From Epiperipatus broadwayi (taxonomy: Eukaryota; Onychophora; Udeonychophora; Euonychophora; Peripatidae), in NCBI GenBank assembly GCA_028023455.1, contig JAQFVV010012534.1, forward strand, positions 2,960,558 to 3,024,557: a stretch of DNA of 64,000 bases, written 5' to 3'. Made by a program: the position numbers and the translations under genes. The notes beneath the pieces are model-generated. The model saw nothing but the letters and a program-made list of their open reading frames with translations, was not told the DNA's origin and ran no database searches. This document shows, piece by piece, positions 10,104-23,585 of the stretch. Within the stretch, counting starts at the first letter, position 1. Every line of letters starts with the position of its first letter.

Positions 10104-12695
10104 TGTAACCTTCCAGGTTGGCACCAGAAAAAAATATGGTGAAGGTCACATTTGTACTAACAAGGGCTAAAGATAATTAGCTGAGAAAAATGAATTGTGA
10201 TATAATTTAATATTTAAAATTGAGTTTTTAGGAAAACTAAACTTAAATTGTGATGTAATTTGCTAGTTAAAATTAGGATTTTAACAAAATTAAAATTTTA
10301 AATGGGTATATTGATTGGTGGAGTTTTGGACTATACATTTAGTGGTAGATGGGTGTAGTAGAGGATTTACATGTCATAATAGGCAGATGCATAAATGTAT
10401 TATTAATTAGAATTTTCTTTTCTATATTTATTTACAAGTTACTGATTATATATTGTCTTAGAATCTTATGTTTTAAAAATGATAAAGATTATTTGTAATA
10501 GTAAATAACATTTCTAAAATTGATAATTAATATTTAATATTTTTTATTACTATGTTTATTATATTCAAACATTGTATTGTTAAAATTTTTATAAATAATA
10601 TTTCTGGCAAGCTTCCAAAGTTGATTGTCATAGAAACACAGAGGGCGTGAGGGAAGAAAGACATAGAGTTTAAAACTTGAAGAAAGTAAAAATTTCCAAA
10701 GGAGAAAATGTAAAAAAAAACTTAAAAGAATCAAAAAACTGTCTAAAAGTATTACAACAAATATAAAAAAACATCACAAGGATTCTAATGATATATTTAT
10801 GGAAAATTTCTATTATACTACTGGAGTAATAAAACCATAAAGAGATAGACCCAGAGGGAAATCAGCTCCAAACTTCTGTCAAACGATGGTTCAAGTTCAC
10901 TACCTTTAAAAATACCTGGATGTCACATAAGATAAGTAATTATAATTTATTTTAAAGTATTGCCAAAAGTAAATAATATTAAAATGACAAAATTATTTAA
11001 AGTAAAGCTGGATAAATTTTTCTTGTTAAACGCTAGAATCAAATGCTTAATATTCAATTCTAATCATTTCCTATCAATCTTCTGCAAATTAAAATTTAAA
11101 ATGAAAAAATTTATCTACTTAATTTTATATCAAGAAGATAATTTTTTACTGTATAACTTTGCTATTCATGTATATATAGTGAAATAATTTCAATGCATGC
11201 AAATGTCATTTTTTTAACACCCGTCACGGAATTCTAGGATAAGAAAAAAACTCTTATCATTCTTAACAAATTATGCTTAACAATCGGATAGACATTTTTT
11301 TTATGTTATAATTTACTATTATCTTTGAAATTAATATGTATGTTTCTTTCAACTTTCAAATTTTTAAAAAAGCTTAACATGTAATAATGAGATATTGACA
11401 AATATTTTTTTTTTATTGATTACAATAGATGTACAACCTATATTTTTTTCGTTTTTCTTTTAAAAGAACAAAACAATGTAACTTCTTATATATTATAATA
11501 TGATAATATATTTTGTATGATCTAAAAATTATACTATAGGTGATTATATATATTCGAGTGTGTGCGTGATGCTATAAATTATTATTATTATTTTTTTTTA
11601 TAATTGTATTTATTATGCTTAATTTCACTAATGAACTTTATTTAAAAAAATGAAGAATTAAAACCATGTCTGTTATAAGTTGAAGGTAGAAATGGTCAGA
11701 GATGAGTAGATTATTTAGATTGGGTTTGGAGATATTAATTAACCCTCACGTATATAAGTATAAGGATAAGTGTTTGGTTAGTGTTTTTCCATGCTTGTCT
11801 TTAGTTTTGTATAGTTAGTGTTAGATTGTATACATTGATTATAACAGATATGTGTTGTATAAATTTTTATCATATGTATAAAAGATGATTGATTTATGGC
11901 ATCATCCAAGTTCTATAAATAATCTAATAAAATTTGTTTCAGAAATACATTATATTTACAATGTAATCAAATGCACATATTCGAAAATATATGATTAATA
12001 TATTAAATAGTAGTCAATTTTGATTTTACCATAGAAGAGATGTAATTGGTTATCAAGGTGTATAAATAATATATTTTTTTAGCTATTGTTTATTTTTGAT
12101 TTTATTTTAATAAATGTTATATTGAATAAATAGCCCATATGAATTGCTTGATTATATATACATTCGATTCTCCATTTCCACACACACACACACACACACA
12201 TCTGGTTAACATAACATAGTTATAGAAGATATAAGTTTGTCAATATAAGTCAAGTTTTATTTAATTTGTCTGGTGGTAATAAATCTTAGTATTACAATGT
12301 TAATAATATATTTTACTTTGCTTAGAATAGGTGGTGATTTGGATAAAAAGATACCCAATCCTCATCATTGTCTATACCACAATAAGTGTGATAATTGTCA
12401 ATTTTGCAACAGTTTTAGTATTGAATAGATGCTCTGAACATATTTAAATTAACCGTATAGTATTATTGTTTATAGACATTTTTATCATCTTTGTTGGCCT
12501 CATATATAAAGACAATATCCTATAATCTCAAATGAGCTAAGCCATAAAATAATTACAATATAAAATCTTTTAAATAAGTTTAAATATAATTTATAATTAT
12601 AAATTTTATTCTATTTTACATAGAATTGGTGCCTGGGCAATTATAAATATAATAAAGTAAATAAGTGAAGAAGATGGAGGTTATAGGGAGGGTTA
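10104..12695 (+). repeat. 3' long terminal repeat of the large LTR retrotransposon
   Basis: This is a direct copy of 1285-4040, starting TGTAACCTTCCAGG and ending GGGTTAAA against (AT)n. It lacks the 192-bp segment of the 5' copy. It has about 30 extra bases at 12512-12541 and a longer (CA)n run (12179-12200 against 3563-3574). The copies differ by scattered substitutions, so the insertion is not recent. The 75-codon frame at 10960 and its partner at 2149 are the same chance frame. Confidence 0.8.
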
Positions 12696-12702
12696 AAATA
12701 TA

Positions 12703-15700
12703 TATTGTAACCTCAACTTTACCAGCGCAATCTTTCACTTATTTAACCTCAATAAACTCTCATATATTTCAAGTAGCTAGTCAATTGAATTTCATACTAA
12801 CTTTAGGATCAAATATACCTGGGGCACCAAATTGCAGCTATATATTGTAATGCCCTCCAGAGATCATCATCATTAGCCATATTTAGAACTATAGAAGATA
12901 CTGGAGAAAGTAATTAAATTGTCTCTCAAAAAAATTAATAATAACAATAATATTCATAAAACCATTCAATCTATGTGGTCTTAATTTTAAACTCACATTA
13001 GTCATGCAAATATTTCATAATAAATTTATTATAAAATTTATAATAATGAGACAACTTTCTTCCACAACTTTCTTCCACAACTTAATATCTGATCTCGAGT
13101 GGTAACTACAGAAAATACTATATACAGTTCTCATTTATATCTGACTGGAAATAAATCAATAATTAATGCAGAGAACTCATAATCTATGTTCATAATAGAA
13201 ATTATTATTTAATTTAATACTGGATAAAAATCATCACAAATAAATCCTCCCCATCTAATTCCATCACTTTATTTTTTGTTCTCAGCATCTATCACTTTCA
13301 ATAGCTACAATTATATAACACAGAATGTCTGTGTTATGTTCTCTAATCTGAGAATCCCTAATCTTATTTCTCTAACACACATATATCTTTCGATCAACTA
13401 TCAAGTCATGATCCCTGTTTTAATAATAGTATAATAATTTTATTATAATATGCTACTTGACTTCCAAACTAGCTCTTAGACTAATAATCGAACTGCTTTT
13501 TCTCAAGGTCTATATCTGTCAAGAGGTGCCCTTATAAGTAGTTACATTGTAATGGATATGATCCCAAATATGCTAAGTTGAATTTTGATACGAATTTAAT
13601 ATTGGGAATCACTCTAAACACCGAGAGCAGGAAAGGGATTTTATGTCTTCTCCCAATATTCACAATATTACAATGAACCAAAAGATTAAATTTATTAAAC
13701 TTAACTATTACCTGTCATTTTATTATATTATCTCTAATCTATTGACCAAATTTTAATTAATAATTTTAAACCTATCATATTTTGCTAAATTAGACTATGG
13801 AAGTAAACCATGAATATTAATCAGATAAATCAATCAAAATTTACTTATGAAAGTAAAGTATGGAAATAAATCATAAAATCAGCTTATGCAAATTAATTAT
13901 GATAATAAATTATGTGAAAATGAATTATATAAAAGTGACTTATATAAAATGATTTGTGGTAATCGAATGTAGAAATAATCAAGACAAAATCAATACTGTA
14001 ATTCAATCATGGAAATAAATGATCAATATAAAATTAACTATGTGAATCGAATATGGAAATAATATTATAATGACTACTGTAAATCGATCTTGGAAATAAA
14101 TTATCAATATAAAATGAATAATTAAATTTAAATATGAACTAATATTACTTTAAATATAGGTGCGGATATAGATTTTGGAGATATTTGAAACATCAAAACA
14201 CAATGTAATCTTATAACAATAGTAAAATTTTATTACATTAACAATAATGATAAAACAAAATAAAAACACACTTAATTATAATATTGCTACACTCAAATAT
14301 ATGATTCAGATCTATTAAAGACTATGGTTCGAATACATGTTTAAATTAACTAATTTTCTGGATGACTTATTTATTGTTTTGACCCATTTATTTATCAAAT
14401 AAATAATTAATAATAATAATAAACACAAACGCTCACACACGGAATCAGAATTCCGTATATTTTAGCTTTAAGAAAACATATCTTGAAAAAGAAGAAAACC
14501 TATAAATTTCTATTTTCCCCCTTTTATTGTAAACATTGTCCATTGGACTATTCCAAAATAATATATTCGTTTCAATGATTCTATTTAAAAGCAATGTTAA
14601 ATAATCATAAATTTCTAAATCATTTTATCAAGTAATAATTTTCACATTTTCAATAAGAAGGATGATATGCCATAAAAATCCCCTACTGATCTTGCAAATG
14701 GGTTTAAATTCAACCTCCACACTTTTACATTCATGCCTGTCAGATATTTACATTTTTGACTGTATACATCTGGATAGGTCAGTATGTCGATCCAGCTTGA
14801 CGACCTCAATTTACCATCATTCACAAAAATCAACACAGATTGGTTAGTTTATTAATTAAAATCTTTGTCATTCCCCATCATACATATACATCTGACTAAA
14901 TCCTTATCCTTTCAGGGCAATTTTTATTCTATCCCACCTAAAAAAACTATCTTCATATCCCACATCACCATGAAGTATTTATAATGTGACATAGCAGCGT
15001 CTTGGTAAGGGAAATTAAAAAAACAATGACAACTCCTAACTTGAACTGTTTGCATGAGCCAGAGGGAGATCTTTTCTTAAGATCTAGATTCATGTAAAGA
15101 GCTCCTGCCTAGACACCTACTCTCTATATTGGCATGCAAAATATTTTTTACTATTAAACAATAACTTTATTAATAATTCCCTATCTCAACAAAATAAATG
15201 GAGTGAAACTCAGTCATCTCTGATTGGGTGGTAGGATAACTTTACATTAGTAATAACAAGCATTTATAGCTTTATATATGCCCACACATACATCGATTAC
15301 AGTCTAGATAAATGACAAGGACTAACTAGATCCCGAATTAAAACATATATGAATTATTTCAATTATAAACAGTCAAGCCAACAACATACTTAATATTTAT
15401 ATTAATGACAGATCATCAACACTTATAGCATAATTATGGTTTTTTTACATGATCATCCATACTACTCCTCTTTATACTTAATACTAAGCACAAATTAAAA
15501 TTTTGTTAAGAATATAAAAAAATATTTATATCATTTCTCTCTTTTCTTTTAAATTTAAATTTATGTGAGCATTTATACTTAAATTGTATCAAAATAATTT
15601 TTCCCTCTTTCCTTTGAACATTTTTAACATAAATAAACAATTATTAAATTAAGATAATCTAGTGTTTAAATGTTAAACATATTATATAAACAAAATGAAA

Positions 15701-17433
15701 TAATAATAAAAAAACAACAAATGACATATTATATAAACAAAATAAAATAAAGAGTAAATATCAACATTACGATAATCTTTTTTAAGGTCTTTTCCTTCAA
15801 CTGTCCATCAATCAATTAATGTATTCAGTTCATTTTATTTTGAGATAGCTATACAGATGCACATCAGACAGTTATTTTTAATCAAATGTGTATAAAAATG
15901 CACAGACAGTCATTTGAATCAAGATAGATAAAACATAGATAGTTATTTTAAATCAAAATGTAGCTACAGGATCATAAATTTTAAAAGAGTTCTGTTGATT
16001 ACCTTCCATTTTTATGAGTTTCTTCCTGGATTTGAATTTATTTGTTTCTTTTTCTTCTTCCTATTTTCCATTTTAAGGGCTCAAATTATAGACAACAAGC
16101 AGTTTCTGATTACTAAACATGAATTAACCTTTTAAACATTATACAGAAGTTTGTTGCAGTTCTTCAAATGAATTTTAACCAGCCAAATAATTATTATAAT
16201 ATGAATTGGTCTTTCAATTTCAAAAGGTTTGATAGTTCTCTCCTTCAATGAATTTTTAATAAGCCAAAGGGATAAATTGTGGTATTCAGTATAAAATGTC
16301 TTATTAAAAGTCGATTCATTCATAATTGACGTGAGGAAAAGAAATATGCACCACTTATATATGAATTAGAAATTCATATTTTGGTATACTATAAAACTTA
16401 AACACATTATTAAATTCTGAGAACCTTCAGAGATAGATTAATTTTAGCAAAAGTTCTCAATTAGCAAAAGTTCTCCTCATTCACTTTCCCCAGTCCCTTT
16501 TATAGGGTGAAGGAGAGCAAAAAAACACATGTTAATCCCCCCCAGGTGGTTTTTCTTCAAATCTAATTAAAAATTTTCCATTCAGAATGAACCAATTGAC
16601 TCTTTACTCCTTGTTAACTTTGACAACTTTGTCTTATCTGAAACCAGATCTTTTTAGCTAACACATTAGCAATTAATTTATTGAAAAGTAGTCAAAGAAG
16701 ATCTAATCAAAAAATAAGATTGCTGACACTTTTTGGTCAAACAAAGGTTACATTCATTCTTTTTTTTTACTTAAATAATTTCTTATTTAGATTTACATTT
16801 TAAATAATATAGAAAATTATGTCAATTTCTATAAAGTCAATTTCTATAAAGGAAAGTAAGAAAAATCAAACCCATATATTTGTATTACACACACATACAT
16901 GTGCAGACCTTTCAATAGAAAACTGATCATTCAGATTATATGAACATAAATATCCATCATAATTTCTTATAATTACAAGCATAAAATCAATTATAATTTC
17001 TGATAATCATAAACATAAATATTCACTATAGTCTCCTATAACTTCAAACTTATTCTCTAGAAAGAAACTGTTAACTAAAGCTACTGACAATCAATTCAAT
17101 TTTAATTCTCATCAACTCTTTAGTAATAGATATCAAAATTCACAAGACTTTATCTTAGTCATATAAATATTTATTTCTCAATTATTATAGTGGTAAATTA
17201 TTATAGAAGCATCCAAAAAAAAATCAATCATTCCCCCTGCATTAAATAATGTTAGCTATATTTTATACAAACACAAACTGTCTCTATATATGTTATTTTT
17301 GAGCTCTATAGCTATTGATTTCTCAAGTAAAACATTTAACTTTTCTTATATTAAAAAAAAAATAATTTCCCATAATTATTTCTTTTTATTACATTTGGTT
17401 TATAGATGAAATAAACCAAAAGGCTACAATATA
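12703..17433 (-). repeat. LTR-like unit in minus orientation, 4.7 kb
   Basis: Read on the minus strand the unit begins TGTAGCCTTTTGG (17433) and ends GTTGAGGTTACA (12703), with ATATATAT on both sides. Near its end is TGGTGCCCCAGG (12829-12818), which could pair with a tRNA 3' end. It is followed by AATAAGTGAAAGAT, also found near the end of the large element's LTR (TGGTGCCTGGG ... AATAAGTGAAGAA). A TATA box is at 16504-16495. I see no coding region; frames up to 64 codons are isolated. It may be a very long solo LTR or an LTR with its internal part deleted. The right 0.95 kb is mirrored at 17442-18340. Confidence 0.5.
16495..16504 (-). promoter_or_regulatory. TATA box in LTR-like sequence
   Basis: On the minus strand this reads TATAAAAGGG, about 930 bases from the putative LTR start. 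The corresponding place in the mirrored copy (18213) keeps TATAAAAA. Conservation in both arms and the position favour a U3 promoter. Confidence 0.5.
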
Positions 17434-17441
17434 TATATTGT

Positions 17442-18340
17442 AACCCTTGCTTTATTTCATATATAAACCAGTGATGAGAAAATGAATTATTTATAGGAAA
17501 ACTGTTTTTTTCGTTAGTTTAAAAAAAGTTGAAAAGTTTTATTTGGAGAAATTAATAACTGTGTAATTTAAATCTCATATATATAGAGAATCTGTATATA
17601 TTTATTTAAAATAATAGCTAGCATTATACAGAGAGAAGGGGGAGTAATTTTTGTATGCACTGTAATATGTAAAAAATATATTTATATGTCTAAAATAAAA
17701 GGTCTGCTTGAAGCATAATATTTGTCAGTAAATGTAAAACTGAACTTGTTATAAATAGGTGTATAATTATAAGAAATTATAAAAGATATTCTGAACTAAT
17801 ATGAACAGGCAGTTTTCTATTTAATATTCTGCATACATATGTATGTGTGTGTATGTTGTAGATATATGGATTTTTTTTCTTTATAGAAATTTATATATTG
17901 TGCTCTATAGTATTGGGTAATATAGTGTGAAATGAATTTGTTTTGATTTGTTATTTGCAGATCCAAAATTTAAGTCTAAATAAAAAATTATTTAGGTAAC
18001 ATTTATTTTGCAAAAATTGTCAGTAATCTTAGATATTTTTTAATTGGTTTTCATAAATCATGAGCAATGTGTTTGTGAAATTGGAGCTGAAAGTGAAAAC
18101 CCAGACCTAACATTAACAGGAGAGGGCAAAATGTTAAGTTTCTGAGAGAAATGGAAGGTTGGAGAAAAACCAGATATGAGAAAAGAAAAACTGACAGATC
18201 CCCCCCTTTTCTTATAAAAAAGCCAAGAAGAATGGGAGGGGGAGAGAACTGACTTTTACTAATTTAAACTAACTTGCTAATTCCATCTGTGAAGGTTTCC
18301 TCTAATTTTCTTTTTCTTTCAAGAAAATTGACTAACTTAT
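17442..18340 (+). repeat. LTR-like arm in plus orientation, mirror of 16.43-17.43 kb
   Basis: It begins TGTAACCCTTGC directly after ATATATATAT. Its reverse complement aligns with the preceding kilobase: GGTTTATAGATGAAATAA against TTATTTCATATATAAACC, the GGGGGA block at about 17638 against about 17235, and the TATA region. The similarity fades after CTGTGAAGGTT near 18300. This makes a large imperfect palindrome of about 1.9 kb centred at 17437. The arms have many indels, so it is old. The arm stops just before the tandem duplication. Confidence 0.65.
18213..18220 (+). promoter_or_regulatory. TATA box in the plus-oriented LTR-like arm
   Basis: TATAAAAA is preceded by a run of C and T and followed by GCCAAGAAGAATGGGAGG. 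It corresponds to the minus-strand TATA at 16495-16504. Confidence 0.4.
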
Positions 18341-18369
18341 TAAAAAGTATAAAACATTGCTTAAATATT

Positions 18370-20970
18370 GAAACAGACAGATCGAAGAATCGATCTTAGT
18401 TTCATGGTTGTCATTTAAGGACGGTAATTCTAAACCACTATTTACCCGCAATGAGACTTTTTCTATTCCAAGCCACATAAATTTTAAGTTATTTATTTTG
18501 TGTTTGTTTAAAAAGAATTTAATGTAAAGAGTATGAGTATAAATGTCACAAATCATGATAAATAATATTCGTGTGTGTGTGGTTTGTGGATTTATATTAG
18601 CTCAATTTAAAAGTTTCAATTGTGTGTATATTTTCTTTAAATTTTAATTTTGCAAATTATACAAAGTCATTTAAAAATGCTGATCAAAAGTCACATTCCT
18701 TTGATCAGTATTTTTAATCAAAATCTTACTTGTACAAATGTATAGGATAATTAGTTTGTACTTTGATAAATTAAGATAATGAATTTATATTTTTGTATTC
18801 ACGAATTCCGATGTAATTGTTTTGTCAATTTAGAATCATGTATTAAATTTAAAAATAAATGAAAACCGAACAATGGAAATGAGAACGTAGAACTCTTATC
18901 AAGAAAGGCAAAGGCTATTGTATAGTCAAACATTAGATATTGCTGGAGGCCAGAAAATCAAAGGAGGCGGAGTTATGAACAAAAACTAGGCAGAAAGGTC
19001 AACCGTAGCCATCTTAAATATAATATAGACTCTAACTTTTGACTTGGCTGGGCTTAGATCGTCTCAAGCTACAGCAAAGTAGTTGTTCCAGAGAAATCAC
19101 TTCAACCGTTATTAAGAAGTTGCCCGGTAAACTGCAATCATGATGGGCTAAGTCCAAGAAGCTGATCCCTGTTCTGCCAATTTAAATCTTTCGTACCGCT
19201 GATCTGTAATGTTTTCCGTGCTTCCAGTCTTCCAAATTCCAACATTTAAATTAACCATGCCGTTCTAAGAAATTCAAAATGCGCGCCTACGTTCTTCATA
19301 CATATCACCGCAAGAAGAAAAACCGGACGAAGAAAGAATGGTAACTTTTGTTACATGAACTTTTTAACTTTCCTCTCAGTAATAATTTTATATTTAATCT
19401 GTTAATCAAAGTAATTGCATGTAAATTTCTTACTTTCCATTTGAAAATGTTACACTAAAACCTGTCAGTAAATTTCTTCTCTAATATTTCTGTGCTCTAG
19501 TCTTTAGATGATAATTATTAATATTTGTGCCTACTAATAATCCATTTGTGAATACATTTATATTTTTACTATTACTTATTTTACAAACAAAACGATGCCA
19601 ATAATAATATTTCTCAACTCTAATTAAAGTCAGTAAAGTTTACCTCATAATATTTATTATATTCATTTTAAAATTAATTTTCTTGTATCGAACTAAAAAT
19701 CGTTTCATTTATGTTGAGTTGAGAAATATTCAAATATTTTTATTGTTTCTTTTACTTTGTTATGATATTTTAATCTATACTCCAAATCTCAAATACTTAA
19801 AATAGTCTAAAATTTTATTATAATTTTTTTATATATTATTACGGAGTAAGAATAATAAGTGAATATTTTTTTGCTATTATTACCTTCCGAACAATCTGGG
19901 GAGTTATGGGTTTCAGAGTGAAATTAATTAATTGTTACTTTTGCGATCGTTTGATTTCGCCATGTTTTATTGAATAGTTATATCGGACTGTTGCGTAGAA
20001 AATGTTACGGAGAGAGAAAAGGGTTTATATAATTTCGTTTTAAAATCCACTTCCGATCACTCTTCCTCGATGTTACGGTGGCAATGCCTTTACCTTCGCC
20101 TAAGTTGGCGTCTCGTTTTACTACCATATGGAGAGAAAGAAATTCTTCTCCAGGTAATCTCTTGGATCACCGGGGTTCGAAAATGAGCCCGGCTGGTTGT
20201 AGTGTCCCGGATCTACTTGGGGGCATTAAGACTTGTCAAAGTACAAGCCGCCCGGTATTCCGTCAATGCACCGCAAGTTATTATTGTAGTATACCTTAAT
20301 CCCTGCAACCATCAGTACATCAGTATTATATATTATATTTTTATATAAAACCGCCTCCCATTTATCCGTATACGCAATGGTTTGAATCTATTAAATAAAA
20401 CAACTTAATATAAACTAGTAGTTAAATATTTTAAGTGCTCCAATTACTCTGATTCTCATATCAACCTGTACAACCATTTAAACACATAAATATTGGCATG
20501 AGTTTGTTAATCAGTACAAACCGATTATTGATGACTAGCAGCAATTTATTGTAAAATACATATGAGAGTTTTACCATACCTGTAAATAATATTATTCAAT
20601 GCTTTCAATAATTTATTAAAAAAATTATCTAACCTAATTTTGTCTCTCTTGCATTATTACTCTCGAAATCTAGTCAATCACCTGCTGTCTGTATCGACAA
20701 CTTAAATATATACATCAAATTATTAGCCGTACCAATATCCCGAATATAAGATATCTATGAAATAGCTGATTGTAGATAATTTAGTCTGTGTTTTTCGATG
20801 AGCTAGTAAAGGGAAAACCCCGTACCGTTGTAATGTTGTCATCGGTTAGTCATGCCAGGGTTTTGGGTTTGAATTTAGTTTGCATTTTGGAATTTATTCC
20901 TAGACGTGGACTGGGTTTGAATTCGGATTACTGTGTGTGATGAAGCATGGTGATTTTTTTTTACCAGTAC
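18370..20970. repeat. Tandem duplication, copy 1 (2.6 kb)
   Basis: This is nearly identical to 20972-23567, with differences of only a few per hundred bases and small indels. It contains two islands richer in G and C (about 18940-19340 and 20050-20290). Within the first, GCCATCTT (19009-19016) resembles a YY1-type promoter motif, and AAGAATG is followed by GTAACT at 19341, a possible splice donor directly after a start codon. Within the second, an ATG at 20070 opens 28 codons up to CCAG/GTAATC. These could be promoter and exon pieces of a host gene or parts of an LTR; I could not recognise a protein. The 73-codon frame at 20078 changes mainly by replacement between copies, which argues against coding. 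Confidence 0.85.
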
Positions 20971-20971
20971 A

Positions 20972-23567
20972 GAAACAGACAGATCGAAGAATCGATCTTA
21001 GTTTCATGGTTGTCATTTAAGAACGGTAATTCTAAACCACTATTTACCCGCAATGAGACTTTTTCTATTCCAAGCCACATAAATTTTAAGTTATTTATTT
21101 TGTGTTTGTTTAAAAAGAATTTAATGTAAAGAGTATGAGTATAAATGTCACAAATCATGATGAATAATATTCGTGTGTGTGTGGTTTGTGGATTTATATT
21201 AGCTCAATTTAAAAGTTTCAATTGCGTGTATATTTTCTTTAAATTTTAATTTTGCAAATTATACAAAGTCATTTAAAAATGCTGATCAAAAGTCACATTC
21301 CTTTGATCAGTATTTTTAATCAAAATCTTACTTGTACAAAATGTATAGAATAATTAATTTGTACTTTGATAAATTAAGATAATGAATTTATATTTTTGTA
21401 TTCACGAATTCCGATGTAATTGTTTTGTCAATTTAGAATCATGTATTAAATTTAAAAATAAATGAAAACCGAACAATGGAAATGAGAAACGTAGAACTCT
21501 TATCAAGAAAGGCAAAGGCTATTGTATAGTCAAAAAATTAGATATTGCTGGAGGCCAGAAAATCAAAGGAGGCGGAGTCATGAACAAAAACTAGGCAGAA
21601 AGGTCAACCGTAGCCATCTTAGATATAATATAGACACTCTAACTTTTGACTTGGCTGGGCTTAGATCGTCTCAAGCTACAGCAAAGTAGTTGTTCCAGAG
21701 AAATCACTTCAACCGTTATTAAGAAGTTGCCCGGTAAACTGCAATAATGATGGGCTAAGTCCAAGAAGCTGATTCCTGTTCTGCCAATTTAAATCTTTCG
21801 TACCGCTGATCTGTAATGTTTTCCGTGCTTCCAGTCTTCCAAATTCCAACATTTAAATTAACCATGCCGTTCTAAGAAATTCAAAATGCGCGCCTACGTT
21901 CTTCATACATATCACCGCAAGAAGAGAAGCCGGATGAAGAAAGAATGGTAACTTTTGTTACATGAACTTTTTAACTTTCCTCTCAGTAATAATTTTAAAT
22001 TTAATCTGTTAACCTAATTAATTGCATGTAAATTTCTTGTTTTCCATTTGAAAATGTTACACAAAAACCTGTCAGTAAATTTCTTCTCTAATATTTCTGT
22101 GCTAGTCTTTAGATGATAATTATTAATATTTGTGCCTACTAATAATCCATTTGTGAATACATTTATATTTTTACTATTACTTATTTTACAAACAAAACGA
22201 TGCCAATAATAATATTTCTCAACTCTAATTAAAGTCAGTAAAGTTTATCTCATAATATTTATTATATTCATTTTAAAAGTAATTTTCTTTTATCGAACTA
22301 AAAGTTGTTTCATTTATGTTGAGTTGAGAAATATTCAAGTATTTTTATTGTTTCTTTTACTTTGTCATGATATTTTAATCTACACTCCAAATCTCAAATA
22401 CTTAAATAGTCTAAAATTTTATTATATTTTTTTATATATTATTATGGAGTAATAATAATAAGTGAATATTTTATTGCTATTATTACCCTCCGAACAACCT
22501 GGGGAGTTATGGGTTTCAGAGTGAAATTAATTAATTGTTACTTTTGCGATCGTTTGATTTCGCCATGCTATTATTGAATAGTTATATCAGGCTGTTGCGT
22601 AGAACATGTTACGGATAGATAAAAGGTTTATATAATTTCGTTTTAAAATCCACTTCCGATCACTCTTCCTCGATGTTACGGTGGCGATGCCTTGACCTTC
22701 GCCTAAGTTGGCGTCTCGTTTTACTACCATATGGAGAGAAAGAAATTCTTCTCCAGGTAATCTCTTGGATCACCGGGGTTCGAAAATGATCCCGGCTGGT
22801 TGTAGTGTCTCGGATCTACTTGGGGGCATTAAGACTTGTCAAAGTACAAGCCACCCGATATTCCGTCAATGCACCGCAAGTTATTATTGTAGTGTACCTC
22901 AATCCTTGCAACCATCAGTACATCAGTATTATATATTATATTTTTATATAAAACCGCCTCCCATTTATCCATATACGCAATGGTTTGAATCTATTGAATA
23001 AAACAACTTAATATAAACTAGTAGTTAAATATTGCAAGTGCTCCAATTACTCTGATTCTCATATCAACCTGTACAACCATTTAAACACATAAATATTGGC
23101 ATGAGTTTGTTAATCAGTACAAACCGATTATTGATGACTAGCAGCAATTTATTACAAAATACATATGAGAGTTTTACCGTACCTGTAAATAATATTATTC
23201 AATGCTTCCAATAATTTATTAAAAATTTATCTAACCTAATTTTGTCTCTCTTGCATTATTACTCTCGACATCTAGTCAATCACCTGCTGTCTGTATCGGC
23301 AACTTAAATATATACATTAAATTATTAGCCGTACCAATATCCCGACTATAAGGTATCTATGAAATAGCTGATTGTAGGTAATTTAGTCTGTGTTTTTCGA
23401 TGAGCTAGTAAAGGGAAAACCCCGTACCGTTGTAATATTGTCATCGGTGGGTCATGCCAGGGTTTTGGGTTTGAATTTAGTTTGCATTTTGGAATTTATT
23501 CCTAGACGTGGACTGGGTTTGAATTCGGATTACTGTGTGTGATTAAGCATGGTGATTTTTACCGGTA
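20972..23567. repeat. Tandem duplication, copy 2 (2.6 kb)
   Basis: This is the second copy of the unit at 18370-20970, joined at ACCAGTAC/AGAAACAG. Its right end reads ACCGGTACA and then (AT)n; on the minus strand this is (AT)n followed by TGTACCGG, the same form as other repeat ends in this window. The candidate donor after ATG is kept (21944-21952). The GC-richer frame at 22708 (97 codons) is open here but differs at several amino acids from copy 1 and has an upstream stop. I would not call it a gene. Confidence 0.85.
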
Positions 23568-23585
23568 CAATATATATATATATAT

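Noticed and set aside
2149-11187. Similar 65- and 75-codon frames at 2149 and 10960
   Set aside because: They are the same stretch of the two LTRs; the frame is lost or extended by a homopolymer change, and no family is recognisable.
18332-21158. Similar minus-strand frames at 18332-18556 and 20961-21158
   Set aside because: Conserved only because the 2.6-kb unit is duplicated; composition is that of chance AT-rich frames.
20078-23001. GC-richer frames of 73 and 97 codons in the duplicated unit
   Set aside because: Differences between the copies are mostly amino-acid replacing and one copy has a stop near the start, so no sign of coding constraint.
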